Positions 35,612 to 42,166 of a stretch of DNA of 42,166 nt are shown here, piece after piece. Under the pieces are notes generated by a model. The model worked only from the letters and a program-made list of their open reading frames with translations, made no database searches and was not told where the DNA came from. The stretch spans positions 1-42,166 of the forward strand of contig CAZOWL010000031.1 in NCBI GenBank assembly GCA_964583605.1, read 5' to 3'. The translations under genes and the position numbers were made by a program. The stretch is from CAZOWL01 sp964583605. GTDB lineage: Bacteria > Pseudomonadota > Gammaproteobacteria > Chromatiales > Chromatiaceae. Each line of letters starts with the position of its first letter. Position 1 is the stretch's first letter.

Positions 35612-38600
35612 TCAGGATCGCACTACGGCCAGGCGCGGCGGCGAGTGGGCGGGGATGGTGCTGATCGGGGTGTCGGGGCGATCATCGTAGACTACACGCA
35701 CGTGGTCTTGGCCCAGCAGCGCTCGCAGCCGTTTGAGCAGGGCATCGGTCGGCTGAACGCGCCATTCCTTGCCGAGCCGCAGCAGACCCCCGGCGCCGGG
35801 GCAATGGTAGTGGAGGCGAATCGGTAAGCGGCCGCCGCGGAATGGCTCCAGCACGCCGCGCAGCTCGTCCACGACCGCCAGGCCCCGTTGATGGCCGGAC
35901 GATTCGGTGAGATCCAGGGTCAGCGCCAGATGACTTGCCAAGCTGGCGCGCGCGTCCTCGAGGCTTTCGACCTGCTCCGCGCGCAGCGACCAGCTGTCGC
36001 GGTAATCATCGAAGCTCATCGTCCCCGTCACGGCGAGGATGGCATCCGGCACGAGCTGCTCGCGGAACCGCTCATAGACCTCGGTGAAGCAGGTGACCTC
36101 AATGCGTCCGGTGCGATCATCAAGGAAGACGCTGGCGAGCCGTCCGCGCTGACTCTTGCTGTGCCGCACGCTGACGACCAGCCCAACGATCAGGCACCGT
36201 TCACGGTCAGCCCGCGACCTCTCCAGCTCGAGAAGCGTTCCGATCCGACGGCTGGTCATGGCGGCAATCTCCGACTCGTAACGGTCGATCGGATGGCCGG
36301 TCAGATAGAGGCCGAGGGTCTGCTTCTCCCCTAGCAGGACCTGCTCCTCTTCCCATTCATCATAACGCTCGCGCACGAGCTGCGGATCCGGAAGCCTAGC
36401 TGTGGTATCGGTCGATGCGCCGAAGAGATCGACCTGGCCGGCGGCGCGGGCGCTCTGGTGCTGCTCAGCCAGCTTCAGCGCCGAAGGCAGTTGGCCCATC
36501 AGGGTGGCGCGATTCGCCGCGAGACCATCCAGCGCTCCGGCGCGGATCAGGGCCTCCAGCACCCGCCGGTTTGCCTTCTGCAGATCAATGCGACGGCACA
36601 GCTCCCACAGGTCACGGAATGGGCCGTCTCGCCGCCGGGCCCCAAGCACGGCCTCAATAGCCGCCTCACCGACACCCTTGACGGCACCGATGCCGTAGAC
36701 GATGGTTCGCTCACCAGCGACCGTGAAGCGGTACTCTGAGCGATTGACGCTCGGCGGGACCACGGTCAGTTCCATGGCCCGACATTCGTCGATCAGTGCC
36801 ACGACCTTGTCGGTGTTGTCCATGTCGGCGCTCAGCACCGCCGCCATGAAGGCCGCCGGAAAATGCGTCTTCAGCCAGAGGGTCTGGTAGGAGACGAGGG
36901 CATAGGCCGCCGAATGCGACTTGTTAAAGCCGTAACCGGCGAATTTCTCCATCAGGTCGAAGATGTAGGTGGCCGTCGAGGCGGGTACCCCACGAGATAC
37001 CGCGCCCTGCTCGAAGATCGCGCGCTGCTTGTCCATCTCCTCGCGCTTCTTCTTGCCCATGGCCCGGCGTAGCAAGTCGGCGCCCCCGAGCGTGTAGCCG
37101 GCCAGCACCTGTGCGATCTGCATGACCTGCTCTTGATAGAGGATGACGCCATAGGTCGGCTTCAGGATCGGCTCGAGGTCCGGGTGCGGATAGGCCACCT
37201 GGGCCTCGCCGTGCTTGCGGGCGATGAAGTCGTCGACCATACCCGATTGCAACGGGCCCGGGCGGAAAAGGGCGACCAGGGCCGTCATGTCCTCGAAGCT
37301 GTCCGGCTTGAGCTTCTTGATCAGCTCCTTCATCCCGCGCGACTCGAGCTGGAATACCGCCGTCGTCTCGCAGCGCTTCAGTAGGGCAAAGGCCTCAGGA
37401 TCGCATGGGTCAATGCGCTCGATATCGATCGGCGGGTCGTCGCGATCACGCCGTTGCTGATTGACGGTCTTCAGCGCCCAGTCGATGATCGTCAGGGTCC
37501 GCAGCCCGAGGAAATCGAACTTGACCAGGCCGATCTGCTCGACGTCGTCTTTGTCGTATTGGGTGACCAGATTATTGCCGCCCGGCTCGCAGTAGAGCGG
37601 CGTGTAGTCGGTGAGGTCGGTGGGCGCGATGACGACGCCACCCGCGTGCTTGCCCGCGTTCCGGGCCAGGCCCTCGAGCTTGCGTGCGAGGTCGATGATC
37701 CCACGCACTTCTTCGTCCTCGGCGTAGGCGCGCTTGAGGTCGTCGCTCTCGGCCAAGGCCTTGTCGAGCGTCATCCCGAGCTCGAAAGGGACCATTTTGG
37801 CCACCTTGTCGACGAACCCATAAGGATAGCCCAATACACGGCCGACATCCCGGACCACAGCCTTGGCCGCCATGGTCCCGAACGTGATGATCTGCGACAC
37901 CGCTTGGCGCCCGTAGCGTTGTGCGACATAGTCGATGACCCGATCGCGGCTCTCCATGCAGAAATCGATATCGAAGTCCGGCATCGAGACGCGCTCGGGG
38001 TTCAGGAAACGCTCGAACAACAGATCGTGGGCGATCGGATCGAGATCCGTGATCTTCAATGCATAGGCCACCAGTGAGCCCGCCCCGGAGCCTCGTCCAG
38101 GGCCCACGGGGATGCCGTTGTCCTTGGCCCATTGGATAAAATCGGCCACGATCAGGAAGTAACCGGCAAAGCCCATCTGCCTGATGATGCACAGCTCCTG
38201 CGCTAGCCGCTCGTCATAGCCGCGGCGACGTGCGGAGAAGTCCTCGGCCGAGGCATCGAAGGTGCGGGCGAGTCGCCACTCTAACCCCGCCCGCGACTGG
38301 TCTTCGAAGAAGTCGTCCGTGGTCATGCCAGCCGGCACCGGAAAGGCCGGCAGGAAGGTCTTGCCGAGGGCCAGCTCGAAGTTGCAGCGCTTGGCGATCT
38401 CGACGCTGTTTTCCAGCGTCTCGGGCAGGTCGGCAAAGAGCACGGCCATCTCGGCCGCCGTCCGGAGGTACTGCTCGGCGGTGTAATCCTGCGGCCGGCG
38501 CGGGTCGTTTAGGGTCCGGCCCTGGTGGATACAGACGCGCGCCTCGTGGGCCTCGAAATCCGCCGCGGATAGGAAGCGTACATCGTTAGTAGCGACGACG

Positions 38601-39181
38601 GGCACGCCCTTCTCGGCGGCCAGTACGACACTCGCGGCCAAGGCCTCCTCCTCGTCGGGCCGGCCGGTGCGGCTGATCTCGAGGTAGTAGCGATCGCCGA
38701 AGGCGCCGAGCCAGCCCTCGAGACGCGACTCGGCGTCGCGACGGCTGCCGGCCAGCAGGGCCTGCCCGACATCTCCGACGGCGCCCCCGGACAGGGCGAT
38801 CAGACCATCCGCCGCAGCGCAGACCCAAGCCGGCTCGACCTGCGGGATCCCCAGGTGCTGGCCTTCGAGGTAGCCGCGCGAGATCAATCGCATGAGGTTC
38901 CGGTAGCCGGCCAGACTCTGGACGAGCAGGACAAGACGATGCGGCTTGTGGAGGTCGTGGGCATTGCGCAGCCAGAGCTCGGCACCGGCGAGTGGCTTCA
39001 CTCCCACCGCGAGCGCGGCGCGGTAGAAGCGCACGAGGGCAAACAGGTTGCCTTGATCGGTCACGGCCACGGCGGGCATTCCAGCCTCCGCCACCGCCTT
39101 CACGAGGGGCTTGATCCGAATCAAACCATCGATGAGGGAATATTCCGAATGCAGATGAAGGTGAACGAATCGCGCGCTCAC
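35612..39181 (-). CDS. dnaE: DNA polymerase III subunit alpha DnaE
   Basis: The 1189-residue replicative polymerase (E. coli 1160). Seen: PHP domain at the N-terminus (FVHLHLHSEYSLIDG); polymerase catalytic aspartates in VSMPDFDIDFCMESRDRVIDY; the GRGSGAGSLVAYAL segment; ETTAVFQLESRGMKELIKKL; ALFRPGPL; QEQVMQIAQVLAGY; the helix-hairpin-helix stretch YGIGAVKGVGEAAIEAV; and the OB-fold (SVFLDDRTGRIEVTCF). Starts at a GTG. No accA or rnhB neighbour as in E. coli; it is flanked by the AAA ATPase upstream and the GAF gene downstream. Confidence 0.98.
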   Translation of the reverse strand: MSARFVHLHLHSEYSLIDGLIRIKPLVKAVAEAGMPAVAVTDQGNLFALVRFYRAALAVGVKPLAGAELWLRNAHDLHKPHRLVLLVQSLAGYRNLMRLISRGYLEGQHLGIPQVEPAWVCAAADGLIALSGGAVGDVGQALLAGSRRDAESRLEGWLGAFGDRYYLEISRTGRPDEEEALAASVVLAAEKGVPVVATNDVRFLSAADFEAHEARVCIHQGRTLNDPRRPQDYTAEQYLRTAAEMAVLFADLPETLENSVEIAKRCNFELALGKTFLPAFPVPAGMTTDDFFEDQSRAGLEWRLARTFDASAEDFSARRRGYDERLAQELCIIRQMGFAGYFLIVADFIQWAKDNGIPVGPGRGSGAGSLVAYALKITDLDPIAHDLLFERFLNPERVSMPDFDIDFCMESRDRVIDYVAQRYGRQAVSQIITFGTMAAKAVVRDVGRVLGYPYGFVDKVAKMVPFELGMTLDKALAESDDLKRAYAEDEEVRGIIDLARKLEGLARNAGKHAGGVVIAPTDLTDYTPLYCEPGGNNLVTQYDKDDVEQIGLVKFDFLGLRTLTIIDWALKTVNQQRRDRDDPPIDIERIDPCDPEAFALLKRCETTAVFQLESRGMKELIKKLKPDSFEDMTALVALFRPGPLQSGMVDDFIARKHGEAQVAYPHPDLEPILKPTYGVILYQEQVMQIAQVLAGYTLGGADLLRRAMGKKKREEMDKQRAIFEQGAVSRGVPASTATYIFDLMEKFAGYGFNKSHSAAYALVSYQTLWLKTHFPAAFMAAVLSADMDNTDKVVALIDECRAMELTVVPPSVNRSEYRFTVAGERTIVYGIGAVKGVGEAAIEAVLGARRRDGPFRDLWELCRRIDLQKANRRVLEALIRAGALDGLAANRATLMGQLPSALKLAEQHQSARAAGQVDLFGASTDTTARLPDPQLVRERYDEWEEEQVLLGEKQTLGLYLTGHPIDRYESEIAAMTSRRIGTLLELERSRADRERCLIVGLVVSVRHSKSQRGRLASVFLDDRTGRIEVTCFTEVYERFREQLVPDAILAVTGTMSFDDYRDSWSLRAEQVESLEDARASLASHLALTLDLTESSGHQRGLAVVDELRGVLEPFRGGRLPIRLHYHCPGAGGLLRLGKEWRVQPTDALLKRLRALLGQDHVRVVYDDRPDTPISTIPAHSPPRLAVVRS

Positions 39182-39285
39182 GCGATCGGCCTGCGAGACA
39201 ACGTCCAGTGTGCGCAGAGCTGGCGCAGGCGGGCTGCGCCCTGCGAGAGGATTTCAATCGTCACGGCAGCATGTATCGACGAGGA

Positions 39286-40335
39286 TCAATCAATGTCTTC
39301 CGGGGCATCGAGGTCCAATTGAAGTAGGACCGCCTTGCGCAAAAGCTGGCGCTCGCGCTGGACCGTTGCCTTCAGCCGCGCCACCTCCTGCTCCAGGTGC
39401 GCCAGTCGAGCCACGAGCTCCGATTCCAGGTCGGACCCTTTAACGAGATTCCTCTCCGCCGTGCGCTGATCCAGATTGCGCGTGTCCGGGTTGCCCTGGG
39501 TCGGCACCTCGTCGATCGGCTGCCCGATCTCCTGCTCCATCTCGCCGATCACGAGGTCCAGATCGGCAAGAGTGAGGGCCTCCTTCTCTTCTATGAACCC
39601 GTAGAGCAGCAGGCGATCGCAGAGCGCATTGATCCGTCTAGGCACACCGCGCGTGAACTCATAGATGCGCGGAAACATGTCATTCTCGAGGCTGGGGCGC
39701 TCGGCCCAATCGACCTGCTGCAAGCGAAACAGGATGTAATGCCTCGTTTCCTCCTCGGATAAGGCCTCGAGGTGATATGCCGCGATGATCCGCTGCCGGA
39801 GCTGCTCCATCCTTGCGGACTGGAGGGTCCTGCGCAGCTCATCCTGCCCAAGGAGAAAACTCTGAAATAGTGGCCGGCCGTCGACCTGGAAGTTGGCTAG
39901 CATCCGCAGCTCTTCGAGCGATGCGGCAGGCAGGCTTTGGGCCTCGTCGACGACCAACAGGATGCGCTTGCCTTCAGAATATCGTGTACGCGCGATCACC
40001 TCCAGATTGTGGAGCAGGGTGGCCTTATTCATCCCCTCATGGGCCAGGCCGAAAGAGGCACAGACCATGCGCAGCATGTCCTCGGGCTGGACCTGAGTCG
40101 TGACCAGCTGCGCCGCCATGATCTCGCGATTCTCGATCTCCTTGAACAACATCTGCACGAGCGTGGTCTTGCCGGTGCCGATGCCCCCGGTGATGACGAT
40201 GAAGCCCTCGCCCTGCTGGAGGCCGTAACGCAGGTAGGCCAGTGCACGATGATGGACCTTACTAGCGAAAAAGAAGCGTGGATCCGGCGTCAGCTGAAAA
40301 GGCTTGCCGGACAGGCCGTAGTATTCGTCGTACAT
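39286..40335 (-). CDS. ExeA/XrtA-associated-type AAA ATPase
   Basis: A 349-residue ATPase of the ExeA/GspA group, closest in character to the ATPase of PEP-CTERM/XrtA exopolysaccharide loci. Seen: N-terminus YYGLSGKPFQLTPDPRFFF, typical of both; Walker A at 50-58 (GGIGTGKTT); Walker B LLVVDEAQSL with Asp130-Glu131; sensor-like LLGQDELRRTL; and arginine-rich GVPRRINALCDRLLLYGF. The C-terminal 50 residues form a coiled coil (ELVARLAHLEQEVARLKATV). No TM helix or peptidoglycan-binding domain, unlike true ExeA. No exosortase, chain-length or PEP-CTERM gene is within the window, so its role here is open. Divergent from dksA. Confidence 0.8.
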   Translation of the reverse strand: MYDEYYGLSGKPFQLTPDPRFFFASKVHHRALAYLRYGLQQGEGFIVITGGIGTGKTTLVQMLFKEIENREIMAAQLVTTQVQPEDMLRMVCASFGLAHEGMNKATLLHNLEVIARTRYSEGKRILLVVDEAQSLPAASLEELRMLANFQVDGRPLFQSFLLGQDELRRTLQSARMEQLRQRIIAAYHLEALSEEETRHYILFRLQQVDWAERPSLENDMFPRIYEFTRGVPRRINALCDRLLLYGFIEEKEALTLADLDLVIGEMEQEIGQPIDEVPTQGNPDTRNLDQRTAERNLVKGSDLESELVARLAHLEQEVARLKATVQRERQLLRKAVLLQLDLDAPEDID

Positions 40336-40580
40336 GAGTGACGGTCTGTGTGGCTCCGCAAAGGGTCTCGCGGCAAGAAAACCGATGCTACTGGCGTCAC
40401 CGGCCGCTACGGCGCTCGATGCACGGCAGCCGGCCTAGCCAGGTCGTCGGCTAGGGGTCAGAGGTTAGTAATCCAGATTACCCGACAACGCCGATGTCTG
40501 CCTAGCGATCGCCGAGTGCCCGGAGCCCAGCGGGGTCGACAAAGGTGTTGCCGAATGCGAAGCCATCTGGTATTAACCCG
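40336..40580. other. Divergent region between the ATPase gene and dksA
   Basis: With the dksA leader the whole gap is 312 bases. It holds no gene. The palindrome GTAATC-CA-GATTAC at 40468-40481 could be an operator for either gene. A separate AT-richer stretch TGGTATTAACC (about 40568-40578) stands just before the leader hairpins and may contain the dksA -10. Confidence 0.45.
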
Positions 40581-40626
40581 TGCCTCTTGCGACAAGAGGC
40601 AACATTCCAGCACTGACCTCGTCAGT
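40581..40626 (+). promoter_or_regulatory. Two tandem hairpins in the dksA leader
   Basis: First hairpin: perfect 9-bp stem TGCCTCTTG/CAAGAGGCA (40581-40589, 40593-40601), 3-base loop. Second: perfect 6-bp stem ACTGAC/GTCAGT (40612-40617, 40621-40626), 3-base loop, followed by CCGCTTTT, which resembles a weak terminator. The ribosome site and ATG follow within 22 bases. The layout suggests attenuation or translational control of dksA. Confidence 0.5.
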
Positions 40627-40647
40627 CCGCTTTTCCGGAGAACATCG

Positions 40648-41082
40648 ATGCCAGAGAGGGACGCGCAAGGCGCTAAGGCGTTCGGATTCGAGCCTTATAG
40701 CGCGAAAGAGGGCGAGGAGTACATGGGCGCTGATCAGGAGGAGCACTTCCGCCAGATCCTATTGGCCTGGAAGCGCAGCTTGATGGAGGAAGTCGATCGC
40801 ACCGTCCACCACATGCAGGACGATGCCTCGAATTTCCCGGATCCTAACGATCGTGCGACCCAGGAGTCGGAGTTCAGCCTGGAGCTGCGCACACGGGACC
40901 GCGAGCGCAAACTGATCAAGAAGATCGATGAGGCGCTCGACCGGCTCGAAGAGCATGACTACGGCTACTGCGAGGCCTGTGGGATCGAGATCGGCATCCG
41001 GCGGCTTGAGGCCCGACCGACCGCGACGCTCTGTATCGACTGCAAGACCCTCGACGAGATCCGCGAGCGCCAGCACGGTTGA
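40648..41082 (+). CDS. dksA: RNA polymerase-binding transcription factor DksA
   Basis: A 144-residue ppGpp cofactor that enters the RNA polymerase secondary channel and inhibits rRNA promoters. Seen: coiled-coil domain with the tip NFPDPNDRA carrying Asp65 and Asp68 (Asp71/Asp74 in E. coli), ESEFSLELRTRDRERKL, and the C4 zinc finger Cys108, Cys111, Cys129, Cys132 (YCEACG, LCIDC). The ATG at 40648 follows CGGAG by eight bases and matches the usual N-terminus; the 100 codons open upstream have no DksA character. Followed directly by gluQ, as in E. coli. Confidence 0.97.
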   Translation: MPERDAQGAKAFGFEPYSAKEGEEYMGADQEEHFRQILLAWKRSLMEEVDRTVHHMQDDASNFPDPNDRATQESEFSLELRTRDRERKLIKKIDEALDRLEEHDYGYCEACGIEIGIRRLEARPTATLCIDCKTLDEIRERQHG

Positions 41083-42016
41083 GCCGATCGGTCGCTACCG
41101 GGGGCGCTTTGCCCCGTCACCGACCGGGCCGCTGCACCTCGGCTCGCTGGTCGCGGCGCTCGCCAGTTATCTTGACGCTCGGAGTGCCGGCGGCGAGTGG
41201 CTGGTGCGGATCGAGGACCTTGATCGCCCGCGAGCCGTCCCCGGTGCCGCCGAGTCAATACTGGTTGCTCTGGCAGCGTACGGTTTGGAGTGGGACGGGC
41301 CGGTCCACTACCAGAGCACCCGTAACGACGCCTACGCGACAGCGCTGCAGCGCTTGACCGCTGGCGGCTGGGCCTACCCCTGCGCTTGCAGCCGCAGGGA
41401 GGTCGCGGCAGCAGGACAGCCTGGCGCTGAAGGGGCGATCTACCCGGGCACCTGCCGCCGCGGGCTGCCTGACGACCGCCCCGCTCGGGCCTGGCGAGTC
41501 GCGACCGATCCAGCGCCGATCGTCTTCACCGATCGCATTCGCGGCAGTCGATCGCAGGTCCTTACCACCGCGGTCGGCGACTTCATCATCCGGCGCGCCG
41601 ACGGGATCTTTGCCTACCAGCTCGCCGTCGTCGTCGACGACATCGACCAAGACATTACCCACGTCGTTCGCGGGGCCGATCTCCTCGGCTCGACTCCGCG
41701 CCAGATCTTCCTGCAACGGCTCCTGGGCGGAGCCACGCCGGCCTACGCTCACGTGCCTTTGGTCCTCGACAGTGCCGGGCGCAAGCTCAGCAAGTCCGAT
41801 GCCGCCGCACCACTCGATCCGGACGATCCGATACCGGATCTGCTGAACGCTTGGGGCTTCCTTGGGCAGGTGCCCTTCGAAGAGCGGCCCGGCTCGGTGG
41901 CCGAGCTGCTCGCCGAGGCCGTGACGCGCTGGGATGTCGCGCGCGTTGGGAGAGAGGCGAACTGCCATCCCGCCGGAGAGGTCAGCGCACCAGGTCGGGC
42001 GTCGGTTCGGGGCTGA
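40979..42016 (+). CDS. gluQ: Glutamyl-Q tRNA(Asp) synthetase GluQ
   Basis: A truncated glutamyl-tRNA synthetase paralogue that attaches glutamate to queuosine in the tRNA-Asp anticodon. Seen: HIGH-type motif in GRFAPSPTGPLHLGSL, RIEDLDRPRAVPGA, zinc ligands in YPCACSR and YPGTCRRG, LAVVVDDIDQDITHVVRGADL, and KLSKSD as the KMSKS motif; the anticodon-binding domain of GluRS is absent, as expected. Family similarity begins at about 41090, but the frame has no ATG, GTG or TTG near it; the nearest is the GTG at 40979 deep inside dksA. The start given is therefore provisional. The frame is +1 relative to dksA, joined at GGT-TGA-G. Confidence 0.88.
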   Translation: MGSRSASGGLRPDRPRRSVSTARPSTRSASASTVEPIGRYRGRFAPSPTGPLHLGSLVAALASYLDARSAGGEWLVRIEDLDRPRAVPGAAESILVALAAYGLEWDGPVHYQSTRNDAYATALQRLTAGGWAYPCACSRREVAAAGQPGAEGAIYPGTCRRGLPDDRPARAWRVATDPAPIVFTDRIRGSRSQVLTTAVGDFIIRRADGIFAYQLAVVVDDIDQDITHVVRGADLLGSTPRQIFLQRLLGGATPAYAHVPLVLDSAGRKLSKSDAAAPLDPDDPIPDLLNAWGFLGQVPFEERPGSVAELLAEAVTRWDVARVGREANCHPAGEVSAPGRASVRG

Positions 42017-42028
42017 TGACTGCTGATG

Positions 42029-42081
42029 GCTAACGATCATGGGGCGAGGCAGGCCACCCCAGATGGTGACATGTCGCCTCG
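42029..42081 (-). repeat. 53-bp dispersed repeat, copy C
   Basis: Reverse-complement copy of the element at 1-53, 45 of 53 positions identical with no gaps, including the first 11 and last 20 positions. It lies just after the gluQ stop. Copies A and C thus face each other across the whole window. Confidence 0.75.
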
Positions 42082-42084
42082 TCC

Positions 42085-42166
42085 CTGATCGCCCCCTCAC
42101 CCCAACCCCCGCCCAGAGGGCTGTCCATGACCCACAATTTTGACTGGACACAATGATTTGACCTTG
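42085..42166. other. Window edge, possible end of another repeat or element
   Basis: It contains a C-rich stretch (CCCCCTCACCCCAACCCCC) followed by TGTCCA-17 bases-TGGACA (42122-42150), a short inverted repeat that might be the end of an insertion sequence continuing past the window. There is too little sequence to decide. Confidence 0.25.

Noticed and set aside
41079..41357. Small frame from the TTG at 41079 as a separate gene
   Set aside because: It reads through the GluQ catalytic domain in the wrong frame and has no similarity to any family I know.
41255..42151. Minus-strand open frame opposite gluQ
   Set aside because: GluQ motifs on the plus strand are clear; the antisense frame has none and runs into the 53-bp repeat.

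Overview
The window is a GC-rich chromosomal segment of a gammaproteobacterium, most probably a purple sulfur bacterium or close relative (Chromatiales). Two things suggest this. The rhd-tusA-dsrE2 sulfur-relay cluster has its key cysteines at the positions I remember for Allochromatium vinosum. The long block leuC-leuD-leuB-asd-fimV-truA-trpF-trpB-trpA-accD-folC-dedD-cvpA-purF-metZ follows the Pseudomonas/Chromatium order. The taxonomic call is inference; no 16S or other marker is present.

Layout. 1-3.3 kb: a FadL-type outer-membrane protein, a convergent intergenic region with repeats, then rhd-tusA-dsrE2 on the minus strand. 3.3-5.6 kb: cysG (siroheme) and uppP (undecaprenyl-PP phosphatase) on the plus strand. 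5.6-23.6 kb: the minus-strand block for leucine, aspartate-family, tryptophan, fatty-acid, folate and purine biosynthesis, with truA and the polar-hub protein FimV; most junctions are tight or overlap. 23.8-26.6 kb: a FixJ-type response regulator, a membrane PAS histidine kinase and, across a strong hairpin, a stand-alone STAS protein. 27-29.05 kb: rpsT (TTG start, clear sigma-70 promoter), an ArsS-like radical SAM protein and tRNA-Ala(CGC).

29.05-34.8 kb is an accessory island that begins at the tRNA-Ala 3' end, which is tandemly duplicated. It holds wrecked pieces of what looks like a methylase-helicase anti-phage locus: a DEAH-type helicase pseudogene, a DUF1156-type DNA-methylase pseudogene and a fragment that may come from a third large component. 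It also has an antitoxin with a broken VapC, a NYN-domain protein with a frame-disrupting C7 tract at its start, and an intact REP-associated tyrosine transposase (RAYT) flanked by inverted REP sequences. A further REP copy interrupts the vapC remnant.

34.8-42 kb returns to core genes: a GAF protein behind dnaE, an ExeA/XrtA-type ATPase, dksA behind a two-hairpin leader, and gluQ (glutamyl-Q tRNA-Asp synthetase), which has no ordinary start codon near its conserved N-terminus. A 53-bp dispersed repeat occurs three times, at both ends of the window in opposite orientation and once near 1.7 kb.

The best candidates for something unusual are the decayed defence island with its resident RAYT/REP element, the 53-bp repeat family, the STAS/hairpin/kinase/regulator module and the dksA-gluQ junction.
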